Source of the DNA: Yersinia hibernica
GTDB taxonomy: Bacteria > Pseudomonadota > Gammaproteobacteria > Enterobacterales > Enterobacteriaceae
Reading direction: 5' to 3'
Length of the DNA stretch: 64,000 nucleotides
Assembly (NCBI RefSeq): GCF_004124235.1
Contig: NZ_CP032487.1
Coordinates: 1,922,001-1,986,000 of the forward strand
A model generated the notes under the pieces. That model saw only the letters and a program-made list of their open reading frames with translations. It was not told where the DNA came from and ran no database searches. Shown here in pieces: positions 41,179-52,133 of this stretch (positions are counted from its first letter, which is position 1; each line of letters opens with the position of its first letter). The translations under genes were made by a program, and so were the position numbers.

Positions 41179-41324
41179 TTAGCAGTGTATTCGCCGGCTA
41201 ATCACGCGTCTTGCAATTTACGCACCTTATTGAATTTATCCAGCGAACATGCTGTTATAGAACACCGAATAGCAATCATTATATTGAAATATATACTCTA
41301 AATAATTCGCGTCGCAGAAAGGCG

Positions 41325-41413
41325 GCAGCGCAGTGCCCGCCATAATCCCACGCAAGTCAGTGGCTGAGGGGCAAACTAGCCAGCGCGCATCTAGCTTGCA
41401 TTATGGTGGGTAT
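41325..41413. repeat. ERIC-like imperfect inverted repeat
   Basis: Left arm CCCGCCATAAT...CGCAAG (about 41338-41358) and right arm CTTGCATTATGGTGGGT (about 41396-41412) are complementary, flanking GTCAGTGGCTGAGGGGCAAAC and GCGCATCTAGCTTGCA. The layout recalls enterobacterial ERIC repeats (short version), diverged from the consensus. Confidence 0.45.
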
Positions 41414-41433
41414 GACCATTTTAAAGGTGAAAC

Positions 41434-41730
41434 ATGCTGTATGTAATCTTGGCAACCGATGTCCCTGATTCACTCGAAAAGCGCTTATCTGCGCGCCCTG
41501 CACATCTGGCACGCTTACAAGCATTACAAGACCAAGGCCGTTTATTAACCGCTGGCCCCAACCCGGCCATCGACAGTGCTGACCCCGGAGCTGCCGGATT
41601 CACCGGCTCTACCGTGATTGCGGAATTTAGCTCCCAACAAGAGGCCGAGGCGTGGGCACAACAAGACCCCTATGTTGCTGGCGGGGTCTATCAATCGGTC
41701 ATAGTAAAACCCTTTAAACGCGTATTTTGA
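41434..41730 (+). CDS. yciI: YciI family protein
   Basis: A 98-residue ferredoxin-like-fold cytosolic protein. YciI relatives include muconolactone-isomerase-like and dehydrochlorinase-like enzymes, but the E. coli YciI reaction is unknown. The conserved His ([12 protein letters not shown], about residue 24) and [16 protein letters not shown] are present. The GGTGAAAC spacing to the ATG is good. It is a neighbour of tonB as in E. coli. Confidence 0.94.
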   Translation: MLYVILATDVPDSLEKRLSARPAHLARLQALQDQGRLLTAGPNPAIDSADPGAAGFTGSTVIAEFSSQQEAEAWAQQDPYVAGGVYQSVIVKPFKRVF

Positions 41731-41902
41731 GTCACTGATTGTTGAGCTGCTGCCGGCTATCGCGGCAGCCGCGCCCATGGCTGCTGAGCTATTACATGTC
41801 TTTAATCATCTTTACTTATAATTACGAAGAATTAGTGTCTAATCAGTTATCGGTTATATATCGAGACGATGAGCCATTTTGTTAAATGCGGAGATGAAGA
41901 CT

Positions 41903-42169
41903 ATGCAGTGTCCAGTATGCAAAGATACCCAACTGGTTATGTCTGAACGTAAAAGCATTGAGATTGATTATTGCCCAAACTGCCGTGGTGTTTGGCTTGA
42001 CCGTGGGGAACTGGATAAAATCATTGAGAAATCAACTGAAAGTGCGCCAGCTGCGGCCTCTTATTCAGCCCCGAGAAACAGTGACCGTGACCGCGAATAC
42101 GATAGCCACGGATATGCAAAACCGAAGCACTACAAGAAAAAAAGTTTTCTGTCAGAGTTATTTGACTAA
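41903..42169 (+). CDS. TFIIB-type zinc-ribbon protein
   Basis: 88 residues from the ATG at 41903, chosen because GGAG stands 9 bp before it; two earlier in-frame ATGs (41879, 41894) are less well placed. One zinc ribbon has CPVC (about residues 3-6) and CPNC (about 26-29), with the family string GVWLDRGELDKIIE. The tail is Ser/Tyr/Lys-rich and ends in a hydrophobic SFLSELFD. The family (zf-TFIIB) is widespread but has no firm function. Confidence 0.85.
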   Translation: MQCPVCKDTQLVMSERKSIEIDYCPNCRGVWLDRGELDKIIEKSTESAPAAASYSAPRNSDRDREYDSHGYAKPKHYKKKSFLSELFD

Positions 42170-42253
42170 CCCTACTGCGGCACTGTGCGGCAAAACACAA
42201 CGATACGCCTGCCATCAGGCGTATCTTGATTTCATCGCCCGCCACCAAACCAT

Positions 42254-42517
42254 CTAAGCTTTATAGTGTTTCAGCCAATGATCCTCACAGGCTTCTACCG
42301 CTTTATCCAGCATATGCGCCGGTGATTTTAGTATCATATGGTCTTTTCTGACCCAGACAGGGTAAGTATGTTTGCCGGCAGCAATGATTTGTTCAGAATA
42401 AATAGCAGCGTGATATATCAGCTCAGCCTCTTCACAATAAATCTCATATTTATACAGTGCGGTGCTGGTTTTCAAATCCCCGAAGAATACTGTTTTAGCT
42501 AATTTATATTGAGACAT
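42254..42517 (-). CDS. Conserved hypothetical protein, 87 residues
   Basis: A small soluble protein with no signal peptide. Aromatic and charged residues predominate (YEIYCEEAELIYHAAIYSEQ; CEDHWLKHYKA). An AAGG ribosome binding site stands about 10 bp before the ATG. I do not recognise the family. It is convergent with the zinc-ribbon gene and may follow the EAL gene transcript on the same strand, 150 bp downstream of its stop. Confidence 0.6.
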   Translation of the reverse strand: MSQYKLAKTVFFGDLKTSTALYKYEIYCEEAELIYHAAIYSEQIIAAGKHTYPVWVRKDHMILKSPAHMLDKAVEACEDHWLKHYKA

Positions 42518-42667
42518 TCACTGTAGCCTTGCTGGAATAGGGGTTACATCATCCACTGAACAGCATCATATAACTGTGATATTCACAGCAAAAAAGCGTC
42601 TAAGCTGATGTCCTATCGGCAAAAATTGATTTGTCTCGCACGACAGTCTTGTGCCCATGAAAGATAA

Positions 42668-43390
42668 TTATCGCCTATTAACATAGTCATACTGGAGAGG
42701 AAGTTGGCTCACCGCCGCCAATGCACAAGAGCTGAATAAGTAACCTTGCATGGCATCAACCCCACTGTCCGCAAGTCGGCTAAACTGCAAATGAGTTTCG
42801 ACACCTTCAATCACAACATGCTGGCAATAATCACGCAATCGCATCACCAGGTTGTCAAACGTAGCGCTTCCCCCCCATTGCCAATAAAAATGTTTATCAA
42901 TTTTTACGCACTCGAAGAAGCCGCTAGCTGCCGCAGCAATATGCGCATTACCGCTGCCAAAATCATCCAACCATAAGGAATATCGTTTAGCCAATTTGCT
43001 TAATAGTGCATTCTCCGCACCATCACTAAGATTGGGAAAACTCTCCATTATCTCCAACCGGATAAAAGGCATTGAGTTCAATAACGAGATGACATTATCG
43101 TCATTCAGCACCGCATGTGCCATGTCAAAGTCTATATTAATTGAGAGTATTATTTGGTGTTCAATAAACCAATTTTGCACGTTTTTTACTTCAGATAATT
43201 GAGAGTGCAACAATTTGATCTTCATCTGAGCATTAAGTTGATGTAAGAAGCGCTCAGTATAAATAGGCGATTTAAAAGAGGTTGTTGTGAACCGACTCAA
43301 TAACTCTACTGCCAGTAACTTACCGTCACTTTTGTAAACAGGCTCACAGATAAAAGTGCAATCAACTGCAATGTTTAGTCTGCTATCCAC
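42668..43390 (-). CDS. Stand-alone EAL-domain protein (YdiV/CdgR-like layout)
   Basis: A 240-residue protein made only of an EAL (c-di-GMP phosphodiesterase-type) domain, without sensor or membrane part. The signature is partly degenerate: ELLSR replaces EALxR, while SINIDFD, EIMES, LDDFGSGN, KIDKHF and IEGVET keep most metal and catalytic positions. Its size and start resemble E. coli YdiV, which binds FlhDC rather than cleaving c-di-GMP, but here more catalytic residues remain, so it could be an enzyme. Three ATTGATCA boxes lie just upstream. Confidence 0.85.
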   Translation of the reverse strand: MDSRLNIAVDCTFICEPVYKSDGKLLAVELLSRFTTTSFKSPIYTERFLHQLNAQMKIKLLHSQLSEVKNVQNWFIEHQIILSINIDFDMAHAVLNDDNVISLLNSMPFIRLEIMESFPNLSDGAENALLSKLAKRYSLWLDDFGSGNAHIAAAASGFFECVKIDKHFYWQWGGSATFDNLVMRLRDYCQHVVIEGVETHLQFSRLADSGVDAMQGYLFSSCALAAVSQLPLQYDYVNRR

Positions 43391-43423
43391 AGTAAAATCC
43401 TTTTATTTGATTAAGGAAGCAGT

Positions 43424-43466
43424 ATTGATCAATTGATAAAATTGATCAATTTTTTATTATTGATCA
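43424..43466. promoter_or_regulatory. Three phased ATTGATCA boxes upstream of the EAL gene
   Basis: ATTGATCAAT at 43424-43433, ATTGATCAAT at 43441-43450 and ATTGATCA at 43459-43466. Start-to-start spacings are 17 and 18 bp. The first two are perfect 10-bp palindromes. The group ends 34 bp before the start codon and so covers the likely promoter or 5' UTR. Confidence 0.7.
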
Positions 43467-43951
43467 CTAAAAACGATAAATAATAGTGACATGAAAAAAT
43501 ACAACAAACAACAACTCATTGATAGATAAGAAGGTATTAGAAAAGAATGATGATTGTCATGTTGACTATCGCATAATCATTTATTTCGCAGGGAATGGCC
43601 GCCTCGAACAATCCAACAGTAACACCCCTGAAACTGAACGATTAGAACGAAGCGACCTAATATATAGGGTAGCGTGATCTGATTCTGATGTGAAATAAAC
43701 TGCAAAAAGGGTATTTTGCACCTTTTATTATTAATATAGACATCAGAATTATCGCATTTTGCCAATTTAGGATAGATGTGATTTTTGTGCGAGAAAAAGT
43801 AAAATTTTAAGTGGAAAATATCATTAGAAAATATCTAATTGACATCCCTGCTTTAGCAATATGCCGAACAACATTCGAGTCTGACAATCTTTTTAGTGCG
43901 GTAATTTAAAGTTAAAATTAATACTCAGTTTATCTTCGTGATAGCAAAAAC

Positions 43952-43980
43952 AAAAACAGCCTCATAAAGAGACTGTTTTT
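43952..43980. terminator. Terminator after yciY
   Basis: AAAAACAG/CTGTTTTT stem with a 13-nt loop, 18 bp beyond the yciY stop. On the minus strand the T run follows the stem. Confidence 0.75.
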
Positions 43981-43997
43981 ATTCCTCTCACAGCAAA

Positions 43998-44174
43998 CTA
44001 CCATTCATAAGCTACGGTGAACAATAATGCCCTACGATGCTGATGCTCGTGGAGTTGTCGCACACAATAGATATGACGATAGCGCCGTGATTGACCTTCA
44101 AGCCAGCGACTTCTACGCCGCTGATTTTGCCGTAACATACGCCAACGGCCGACCTCATTCTTACTCCGTCTCAT
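43998..44174 (-). CDS. yciY: Small basic protein YciY
   Basis: A 58-residue arginine-rich protein, recognised because its start MRRSKNEVGRWRM and WLEGQSRR match E. coli YciY (which begins MKRSRTEVGRWRM and has the same WLEGQSRR block). The C-terminal half has diverged. GGGAAGA stands about 10 bp before the ATG. It has no known function; the charge suggests nucleic-acid contact. It lies divergent from clsA, and a terminator follows. Confidence 0.8.
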   Translation of the reverse strand: MRRSKNEVGRWRMLRQNQRRRSRWLEGQSRRYRHIYCVRQLHEHQHRRALLFTVAYEW

Positions 44175-44447
44175 GAAGCTATTCTTCCCAAGCTGAGAAC
44201 TGGACTATTATAAACTTTTCATCTCTTGAGCCAAGCCGCTACTAGGCAAAAGCGCACCTTTAGCCTGAAATTACCTGACCGGGGCGATGGTAAAAACAGA
44301 GAACGCCAACTATATATGTATATTCGTCTTTGCAAGTCCTTTAGCTTAAAAGACTTTATCCAGTAATATATCCGATTAAAGGTTTCGTCTTTGCCATACA
44401 GTGCGTACACTCTTTAGTGACCGTTTGTGAACAGGATTTCCGCCCTT

Positions 44448-45908
44448 ATGACAACATTTTATACCGTAATCAGTTGGCTCTCCGTTTTTGGCTATTGGTT
44501 GCTTATTGCCGGGGTCACACTGCGAATTCTGATGAAACGCAGAGCCGTTCCTTCGGCCATGGCATGGCTACTTGTTATCTATATTTTGCCCTTGGTGGGT
44601 GTTATCGCGTATCTCTCTTTCGGCGAACTTCATTTAGGCAAACGTCGGGCTGAGCGAGCAAAAGCCATGTGGCCCTCCACCGCCCGCTGGCTCAGTGAAT
44701 TGAAAGACTGCCAACATATTTTTGCCAATTCAAATAGCGAAGTGGCAACGCCATTATTCCAATTATGTGAGCGTCGCCAAGGCATTAGTGGCGTAAAAGG
44801 CAATCAATTACAGTTATTAACCACCACCGATGACACCCTGAAAGCATTAGTCCGTGATATTGAGTTAGCTCGCCATAATATCGAGATGGTGTTTTATATC
44901 TGGCAGCCGGGCGGGCTGGTTGACCAAGTGGCTGAATCGCTGATGGCCGCAGCACGGCGCGGGGTTCATTGCCGCTTAATGCTAGATTCGGCCGGTAGCC
45001 AGCAATTCTTCCGCACCCCCTATCCCGCCATGATGCGTAATGCCGGGATTGAAGTTGTCGAAGCGCTCAAAGTGAATGTTTTGCGGGTATTTTTCCGCCG
45101 CATGGATTTACGCCAACACCGCAAAGTCATATTGATTGATAACTATGTTGCCTACACCGGTAGCATGAATATGGTTGACCCACGTTTCTTCAAACAAGAT
45201 GCCGGAGTCGGTCAATGGATTGATATGATGGCGCGCATGGAAGGCCCGGTGGCCACCACCATTGGCATCGTGTATGCCTGTGACTGGGAAATTGAGACTG
45301 GCAAGCGCATCCTGCCACCGCCGCCAGACAACCATATCATGCCGTTCGAAGAAGAAAGCGGCCATACAATCCAGGTTATCGCCTCTGGCCCTGGTTTCCC
45401 TGAAGAAATGATTCATCAGGCCTTATTAACTGCGGTATATTCCGCACGTCATCAGTTGGTCATGACCACCCCCTATTTAGTGCCGAGCGACGATCTGCTG
45501 CACGCCATTTGTACCGCTGCACAGCGCGGTGTTGATGTCAGCATCATCCTGCCGCGGGATAACGACTCAATGATGGTGCGCTGGGCCAGCCGTAGTTTCT
45601 TCTCCGAACTCCTTGATGCGGGTGTTAAAATCTACCAATTTGAAGGCGGTCTCTTGCACAGCAAGAGTGTGCTGGTTGATGGGCAATTAAGTTTAGTGGG
45701 CACAGTAAACCTGGATATGCGCAGTTTATGGTTGAATTTTGAAATCACATTGGTGATTGACGATGACGGTTTCGGTGCTGATTTAGCTCAAGTTCAAGAT
45801 GACTATATTGCTCGCTCGGTACTACTAGATGGCGAACAGTGGAATAAGCGCCCACTTTGGCACCGCGTGACAGAGAGATTATTCTATTTTTTCAGCCCAT
45901 TCCTGTAA
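44448..45908 (+). CDS. clsA: Cardiolipin synthase A
   Basis: Joins two phosphatidylglycerol molecules into cardiolipin at the inner membrane. 486 residues from [19 protein letters not shown], the same length as E. coli ClsA; the seven extra upstream codons are rejected. Two N-terminal membrane helices (about 3-25 and 38-60) are followed by two phospholipase-D motifs, [18 protein letters not shown] (about 224) and [18 protein letters not shown] (about 404). Confidence 0.97.
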   Translation: MTTFYTVISWLSVFGYWLLIAGVTLRILMKRRAVPSAMAWLLVIYILPLVGVIAYLSFGELHLGKRRAERAKAMWPSTARWLSELKDCQHIFANSNSEVATPLFQLCERRQGISGVKGNQLQLLTTTDDTLKALVRDIELARHNIEMVFYIWQPGGLVDQVAESLMAAARRGVHCRLMLDSAGSQQFFRTPYPAMMRNAGIEVVEALKVNVLRVFFRRMDLRQHRKVILIDNYVAYTGSMNMVDPRFFKQDAGVGQWIDMMARMEGPVATTIGIVYACDWEIETGKRILPPPPDNHIMPFEEESGHTIQVIASGPGFPEEMIHQALLTAVYSARHQLVMTTPYLVPSDDLLHAICTAAQRGVDVSIILPRDNDSMMVRWASRSFFSELLDAGVKIYQFEGGLLHSKSVLVDGQLSLVGTVNLDMRSLWLNFEITLVIDDDGFGADLAQVQDDYIARSVLLDGEQWNKRPLWHRVTERLFYFFSPFL

Positions 45909-45981
45909 TCAATAGGAAACAGTCCATCATCCAATTGTAGATTCTCTGAGTTATCCGTTTTCAATAGTATATTAATTGTAA

Positions 45982-46395
<414 letters not shown>

Positions 46396-46490
46396 CCAAA
46401 AGCCGACTCACTGCTCAGGGATTGGCTATTTATCAAACTGACTTGCATTAAACTGATATTTATCGCTCATACAGCCCAGACCCTATCATA

Positions 46491-46525
46491 AAAAATCCCC
46501 GCTTATTCATTTGGCGGGGATTTTT
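46491..46525. terminator. Bidirectional terminator between yciU and oppF
   Basis: Perfect 12-bp stem AAAAATCCCCGC/GCGGGGATTTTT with an 11-nt loop, between convergent yciU and the opp operon. Confidence 0.95.
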
Positions 46526-46554
46526 ATTAGGCTATTAATCTCTGAATAGTGGCA

Positions 46555-47556
46555 TCACAACGGATCCACCTTCAAACAAGAGACCGCATGGCGGAAACTG
46601 CCCTCCAGTAATGGCCGGGTTTTGGCACACTCAGGCCCGGCGATTGGGCAGCGCGTGCGAAATACGCAACCTGATGGCGGGTTAATGGGTGACGGTAATT
46701 CGCCCTCCAACAGCTGAATAACTTTCGCCTTTTCTTTATCGGGATCAGGGATAGGAACGGCCGACATCAATGCTTTGGTGTAAGGGTGCTGAGGATTATG
46801 ATAAACCTCATCATAGGTACCCAGCTCAACAGCATGACCGAGATACATCACCAATACTCGGTCAGAAATATGTTTTACCACCGCCAAATCATGCGCAATG
46901 AAAATCAGTGATAGCCCCATTTCACGTTGTAATTGCTGCAACAGATTTACCACCTGAGCCTGAATGGACACATCAAGCGCAGACACCGGCTCATCACAAA
47001 TAACCAGTTTCGGTTCAAGGATCAACGCGCGAGCAATACCAATACGTTGGCACTGTCCCCCCGAGAATTCATGCGGATAACGGTTGATTAAGTTAGGCAG
47101 CAGGCCCACCTTGAGCATCATGGCTTTAACTTTATCTCTGATTTCCTGACGTGGCATTTTCGGATGATATGTCCGCAATGGCTCAGCAATGATTTCGCCG
47201 ATGGTCATGCGCGGGTTTAATGATGCCAATGGGTCTTGGAAGATCATCTGAATATCACTGCGAGTCTCACGCCACTGCGCATCACTCATATGCAGTAAAT
47301 CTTTACCTAGCCATGCCACACTGCCGCCGGTGGCTTTCACCAAACCAATAATGGCGCGGGCAAAGGTCGATTTACCACAACCGGACTCACCCACCACCCC
47401 CAAGGTTTCCCCCTCATACAGTCGTAGGGTGACGCCATCGACAGCTTTCAGCGTTTTGCTGGGTTGCCAAAACCACTGTTTACCATCCTGAATATCAAAA
47501 TGAACTTTCAGGTCAGCCACTTCCAACAATACTTTTTTCTCTGTTATGGCATTCAT
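46555..47556 (-). CDS. oppF: Oligopeptide ABC transporter ATP-binding protein OppF
   Basis: One of the two ATPases that power peptide uptake through OppBC. 333 residues, with Walker [10 protein letters not shown] (about residues 55-63), signature [15 protein letters not shown], Walker [15 protein letters not shown], and the C-terminal oligopeptide domain with the [14 protein letters not shown] cysteines (possibly a Fe-S or zinc site). The start overlaps oppD by four bases. Confidence 0.97.
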   Translation of the reverse strand: MNAITEKKVLLEVADLKVHFDIQDGKQWFWQPSKTLKAVDGVTLRLYEGETLGVVGESGCGKSTFARAIIGLVKATGGSVAWLGKDLLHMSDAQWRETRSDIQMIFQDPLASLNPRMTIGEIIAEPLRTYHPKMPRQEIRDKVKAMMLKVGLLPNLINRYPHEFSGGQCQRIGIARALILEPKLVICDEPVSALDVSIQAQVVNLLQQLQREMGLSLIFIAHDLAVVKHISDRVLVMYLGHAVELGTYDEVYHNPQHPYTKALMSAVPIPDPDKEKAKVIQLLEGELPSPINPPSGCVFRTRCPIAGPECAKTRPLLEGSFRHAVSCLKVDPL

Positions 47557-48554
47557 ACTAATTCCCCTACTGGCTTATAGCAGGCACGTAGACGGCCATC
47601 ACCAAAATGCTCTAATGCCGGTGTGGTGGCGCAGCGCTCCATGGCATATTGGCAGCGCGGCTGGAACGGACAACCTTTTGGCAAGCGCAGTAAATTGGGT
47701 GGATTCCCCGGAATGGTCGTGAGAGAGTCGCCTTCAGCATCAAGACGAGGAACGGCATTCAGAAGACCAATAGAATAAGGGTGGCTTGGGTGATAAAAAA
47801 CATCTCGCGCCTGGCCATATTCCATCGTTCGCCCTGCATACATCACCAAAACTTTATTACAAATACCGGCGACCACCCCTAGGTCATGAGTAATCATGAT
47901 AATTGCGGTATTAAACTCATTCTTGAGTTCATTCAGCAATGTCATGATTTGGGCCTGAACGGTCACATCCAATGCGGTCGTAGGTTCATCAGCAATCAAC
48001 AGTTTCGGCCGGCACAATAACGCCATGGCTATCATGACCCGCTGGCGCATGCCCCCTGAAAATTCATGAGGATACATGCGCATGCGCTTACGCGCTTCTG
48101 GCATTTTCACGGCATCAAGCATGCGAATTGATTCTTCAAATGCCTCACTCTTGCTCATCTTTTTATGCAGCTGCAGCACTTCCATTAGCTGCTCACCCAC
48201 CCGCATATAAGGGTTAAGTGAAGTCATTGGGTCTTGGAAGATCATCGAGATCTCCTCAGCCCGCAAGCGGTTCAATTGCTTCTCGGGTAAGTTCAGAATT
48301 TCGCGGCCATTGAACTTTGCCGAGCCACCTATCCGGCCATTGCTGGCCAGCAGCCCCATCAAAGCGAATGCCGTTTGGGATTTTCCTGAGCCAGACTCGC
48401 CCACAATGCCGAGAGTTTCCCCGGCACGCAGGTCAAAATTAAGGGCATTAACAGCCGTCACATCGCCGTCTGGTGTGCCGAATGTCACGGTCAAGTCCTT
48501 GACATCCAACAGAACATTTTGCTGAACAGCAGACTGGTTATCAATCGTCGTCAT
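47553..48554 (-). CDS. oppD: Oligopeptide ABC transporter ATP-binding protein OppD
   Basis: The partner ATPase of OppF. 333 residues, with Walker [11 protein letters not shown], signature [15 protein letters not shown], Walker [15 protein letters not shown] and the C-terminal [15 protein letters not shown] cysteine motif. It lies 11 bp after oppC and overlaps oppF, inside the oppABCDF operon. Confidence 0.97.
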   Translation of the reverse strand: MTTIDNQSAVQQNVLLDVKDLTVTFGTPDGDVTAVNALNFDLRAGETLGIVGESGSGKSQTAFALMGLLASNGRIGGSAKFNGREILNLPEKQLNRLRAEEISMIFQDPMTSLNPYMRVGEQLMEVLQLHKKMSKSEAFEESIRMLDAVKMPEARKRMRMYPHEFSGGMRQRVMIAMALLCRPKLLIADEPTTALDVTVQAQIMTLLNELKNEFNTAIIMITHDLGVVAGICNKVLVMYAGRTMEYGQARDVFYHPSHPYSIGLLNAVPRLDAEGDSLTTIPGNPPNLLRLPKGCPFQPRCQYAMERCATTPALEHFGDGRLRACYKPVGELV

Positions 48555-48565
48555 CGCGCTACTCC

Positions 48566-49471
48566 TCAGCGGTCTTTCGGATCAAGGGCATCACGCAAGC
48601 CATCGCCGATAAAGTTGAAACAAAACAGGGTTACCACCAAGAAACTAGCAGGAAACATCAATAACCACGGAGAAACTTCCATTGAATTAGCGCCATCACT
48701 GAGTAACGCGCCCCAACTGCTTAACGGCTCTTGCGTCCCTAACCCTAAGAAACTCAGGAATGATTCAAACAAAATCATACTAGGCACCAATAAAGAGGCG
48801 TAGACCACGACCACACCCAATACATTTGGCACGATATGGCGCAAGACAATATTGCGGGTGGAAACACCGCCCACCAGCGCAGCTTCAATGAACTCTTTGC
48901 GTTTCAGACTCAGTGTTTGCCCGCGCACGATACGCGCCATATCCAACCAGGACACCATCCCGATGGCGACAAATATCAACAGAATATTCTGACCAAAAAA
49001 AGTCACCAACAAAATGACGAAAAACATGAAGGGGAATGAGTTGAGAATCTCCAGTAAACGCATCATCAGCGAGTCAACTTTCCCCCCCAAATAACCTGAT
49101 AATGACCCGTATAACGTGCCGACGACCACTGCAACTAAAGCCGCAGCCACCCCTACCATCAATGAAATACGCCCACCAATCGCCACTCGGACCAACAAAT
49201 CGCGCCCTGATGAGTCAGTACCAAAATAATGACCGGATTCAATATTGGGTGCCGCTGACATCATGCCCCAGTCAGTATCGGAATAAGAAAACTGAGCTAA
49301 CATCGGGGCGAAAATAACAAATAAGGTAATAAACATCAGGATCACCAAACTGGTGATTGCCGCGCGGTTGTGAATAAAGCGTCGGCGCGCATCCTGCCAA
49401 AGACTGCGCCCTTCCACTTCCAGTTTTTCACTGAAAACTTCCAGAGCGGCGCTATTTTTCTTGCTCAACAT
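48566..49471 (-). CDS. oppC: Oligopeptide ABC transporter permease OppC
   Basis: An inner-membrane permease, 301 residues, with six transmembrane segments and the cytoplasmic coupling motif [21 protein letters not shown]. The long N-terminal cytoplasmic part before the first helix and the [13 protein letters not shown] string are typical of OppC. It pairs with OppB. The gap to oppB is 18 bp. Confidence 0.97.
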   Translation of the reverse strand: MLSKKNSAALEVFSEKLEVEGRSLWQDARRRFIHNRAAITSLVILMFITLFVIFAPMLAQFSYSDTDWGMMSAAPNIESGHYFGTDSSGRDLLVRVAIGGRISLMVGVAAALVAVVVGTLYGSLSGYLGGKVDSLMMRLLEILNSFPFMFFVILLVTFFGQNILLIFVAIGMVSWLDMARIVRGQTLSLKRKEFIEAALVGGVSTRNIVLRHIVPNVLGVVVVYASLLVPSMILFESFLSFLGLGTQEPLSSWGALLSDGANSMEVSPWLLMFPASFLVVTLFCFNFIGDGLRDALDPKDR

Positions 49472-49489
49472 AATTGGCGTGCTCCAGTG

Positions 49490-50410
49490 TTAGTAACGGA
49501 TTTTCGGATCGATAACGGCATATAGCACATCAACAATCGCATTGAATAAAATGGTTAATGCGCCGACCAAAATGGTCAAACTCAAGACCAAAGAGTAATC
49601 GCGATTTAACGCTCCGTTGACAAACAACTGACCAATACCCGGCAAACCAAAAATAGTTTCAATCACCATTGAGCCGGTGATGATACCCACAAATGCAGGC
49701 CCCATATAAGATAAAACAGGTAATAACGCCGGTTTTAAAGCATGGCGTAATACAATAGTCCGCAGTGGTAAACCCTTAGCCCGAGCAGTTCGAATAAAGT
49801 TAGAATGGAGAACTTCAATCATTGAACCGCGGGTAATACGCGCGATACTGGCAATATAAGCCAATGACAGCGCCACCATGGGTAAAATAATATATTTCGG
49901 TGCGCCGCCGTTCCAACCGCCACCGGGTAACCACTTTAATATAATGGCAAAAACCAGCACTAACAGCGGAGCAACCACAAAACTCGGGATAACCACCCCG
50001 GTCATAGCAAACCCCATCACGGTATAATCCCATTTGGTATTTTGATTAAGCGCGGCAATAACACCAGCACTCACACCTAATACCACCGCCAGCAGAAATG
50101 CGGCGAGCCCCAATTTTGCTGAAACAGGAAACGAGGCGGCGACTAACTCATTGACGGTGTAATCTTTATATTTAAATGAAGGCCCAAGGTCACCCTGTGC
50201 CAATTGCCCCAAATAATTGAAATACTGTTTATAAACCGGGTCATTAAGGTGATATTTTGCCTCAATATTCGCCATCACTTCGGGTGGAAGATTGCGCTCA
50301 CCGGTAAATGGGCTACCCGGGGCAAGACGCATCATAAAGAATGAAATGGTTATTAATATGAAAAGTGTCGGAATCGCTTCCAGACAGCGGCGTAGAATAA
50401 ATTTTAACAT
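49490..50410 (-). CDS. oppB: Oligopeptide ABC transporter permease OppB
   Basis: The second permease, 306 residues, with six helices, the coupling motif RTARAKGLPLRTIVLRHALKPAL, and the N-terminal MLKFILRRCLEAIPTLFILITI. It follows oppA after 85 bp on the same strand. Confidence 0.97.
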   Translation of the reverse strand: MLKFILRRCLEAIPTLFILITISFFMMRLAPGSPFTGERNLPPEVMANIEAKYHLNDPVYKQYFNYLGQLAQGDLGPSFKYKDYTVNELVAASFPVSAKLGLAAFLLAVVLGVSAGVIAALNQNTKWDYTVMGFAMTGVVIPSFVVAPLLVLVFAIILKWLPGGGWNGGAPKYIILPMVALSLAYIASIARITRGSMIEVLHSNFIRTARAKGLPLRTIVLRHALKPALLPVLSYMGPAFVGIITGSMVIETIFGLPGIGQLFVNGALNRDYSLVLSLTILVGALTILFNAIVDVLYAVIDPKIRY

Positions 50411-50495
50411 TGCCTGTACCTTTAGCCTCTTACTGCGACTTTATATTTCAAAGCAATACGGGCAGCACACCCATTAAGTGGCTGCCCTGACTATA

Positions 50496-52133
50496 TTAGT
50501 GTTTGATAATATAAAGATCTTTAACGTGCATATTATCCAGTGGATCTTTACCGGTGTAACCACCGACATAAGGCTTCACTAAACGAGCATTCACGTAATA
50601 GAACAACGGTACAATCGCAGAATCTTTATCTAGCAATACTTCAGCTTGCTGATATAAGCCAGCCCGCTCTTTCTCGGTTTTCACTTTCAATGTATCGGCT
50701 ATCAGCTTGTCAAATGCCGGGCTCTTATAATGCACGGTGTTGTTGCTGCTGTCAGATAGCATCATATTCAGGAAAGAAGACGGCTCATTATAATCAGCAC
50801 ACCAACCCGCACGGGCAACATCGAAAGTCCCTTGATGACGGGTATCAAGGAAAGTTTTCCACTCCTGATTTTCCAACTTAACATCAACACCGAGGTTTTT
50901 CTTCCAGATAGAAGCCGCGGCAATAGCCAGTTTCTTATGCAGGTCAGAAGTGTTGTATAACAGGTTGAATGTCAGTGGCTTATCTTTGGTGTAACCAGCT
51001 TCAGCCAGCAACTTTTTAGCCACTTCATTGCGTTTTTCTTGGCTCCAACTGAACCACTCCGGCGGTGTTAATTCAGCACCACTGGTGTATGGCGGGGTGA
51101 AACCATAAGCGGCTAAATCGCCTTGGTTTTTCACTTTGTTCACAATAATATCGCGATCCATCCCCAGCTTCAGGGCTTCACGAACCCGAGCATCAGTAAA
51201 CGGTGCTTTCTGGTTATTAATTTCGTAGTAATAAGTGCACAGATATGGGTCAACATGCACTTCTTCTGGGATCTCTTTCTTCAATTTCTGGAATAACTCA
51301 ATCGGCATGTTGTTATATGTCATGTCGATTTCGCCACTGCGATAGCGGTTAACATCAGTCACTTCAGAAGAAATTGGCAGATAAGTTACTTGATTAATGA
51401 CAGTTTTCGCATTGTCCCAATAAGTTGGGCTGCGCTCCAAGACAATACGTTCGTTAACGACCCAATCTTTTAATTTATAGGCACCGTTACCGACAAAGTT
51501 TTGTGGCTGAGTCCACTTATCACCAAACTTCTCGACGGTAGTTTTATTTACCGGAGACATAGAAGGATGTGCCAATAATTTATCTAAATAAGGCACGGGC
51601 TCACTGAGTGTAACTTCAAGAGTATGATCATCCAGGGCTTTCACACCCAAAGTATCGGGTGCTTTTTTGCCGGTGATAATATCATCAATATTAGCAATAT
51701 GCGCATATTGCACATAGCTCGCATAAGGGGAAACTGTTTTAGGGTCAGCCAGACGCTGCCAACTATAAACAAAATCCTGAGCCGTTACAGGGTCACCATT
51801 TGACCATTTAGCATCTTTACGTAGATGGAAAGTCCAAACTTTAAAATCTTTATTATCCCAACTTTCTGCCACGCCAGGCAGGATCTTGCCGTTAGGATCG
51901 TTAATTACCAACCCCTCTAATAAGTCGCGTGAGATATTTGACTCGGGTACACCTTCAATTTTATGCGGGTCTAATGACTGAGGCTCTGAGCCATTATTGC
52001 GCACTAAAACTTGTTTTTCTGCCAGTTGCACACCTGCTGGTACATTAGCTGCAAACGTATTTCCCACAGCCATCATACCCAAGGCTGCCACAATACCCGC
52101 GGCCAGGAGACTTTTCTTCGTGATGTTGGTCAT
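50496..52133 (-). CDS. oppA: Periplasmic oligopeptide-binding protein OppA
   Basis: Captures peptides of about 2-5 residues and passes them to OppBCDF. 545 residues from MTNITKKSLLAAGIVAALGMMAVGNTFA, with a Sec signal peptide cleaved after TFA and GGAG 11 bp upstream; the frame extends 26 codons further but those lack a signal. SBP family 5 motifs such as NNGSEPQSLDPHKIEG and RAGWCADYNEP are present. The oppA mRNA leader is a known target of small RNAs such as GcvB in enterobacteria; not verified here. Confidence 0.97.
   Translation of the reverse strand: MTNITKKSLLAAGIVAALGMMAVGNTFAANVPAGVQLAEKQVLVRNNGSEPQSLDPHKIEGVPESNISRDLLEGLVINDPNGKILPGVAESWDNKDFKVWTFHLRKDAKWSNGDPVTAQDFVYSWQRLADPKTVSPYASYVQYAHIANIDDIITGKKAPDTLGVKALDDHTLEVTLSEPVPYLDKLLAHPSMSPVNKTTVEKFGDKWTQPQNFVGNGAYKLKDWVVNERIVLERSPTYWDNAKTVINQVTYLPISSEVTDVNRYRSGEIDMTYNNMPIELFQKLKKEIPEEVHVDPYLCTYYYEINNQKAPFTDARVREALKLGMDRDIIVNKVKNQGDLAAYGFTPPYTSGAELTPPEWFSWSQEKRNEVAKKLLAEAGYTKDKPLTFNLLYNTSDLHKKLAIAAASIWKKNLGVDVKLENQEWKTFLDTRHQGTFDVARAGWCADYNEPSSFLNMMLSDSSNNTVHYKSPAFDKLIADTLKVKTEKERAGLYQQAEVLLDKDSAIVPLFYYVNARLVKPYVGGYTGKDPLDNMHVKDLYIIKH

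Larger units (their letters stand above)
41009..41433. other. tonB-yciI divergent intergenic region
   Basis: 425 bp between divergent genes. It holds a candidate Fur box on the tonB side and an ERIC-like inverted repeat just before yciI. No gene is supported. Confidence 0.6.
43391..43997. other. Region between the EAL gene and yciY
   Basis: 607 bp with no supported gene. It contains three ATTGATCA boxes at its left end and a terminator hairpin before yciY at its right. In E. coli this interval (yciI to cls) carries kch, which is absent here. Confidence 0.55.

Noticed and set aside
44027..44176. 49-codon plus-strand ORF beginning MPYDADARGVV
   Set aside because: The opposite strand encodes the recognisable YciY protein, which explains the coding-like composition.
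44219..44410. 63-codon minus-strand ORF before clsA
   Set aside because: No ribosome binding site or recognisable motif, and it lies over the expected clsA promoter.
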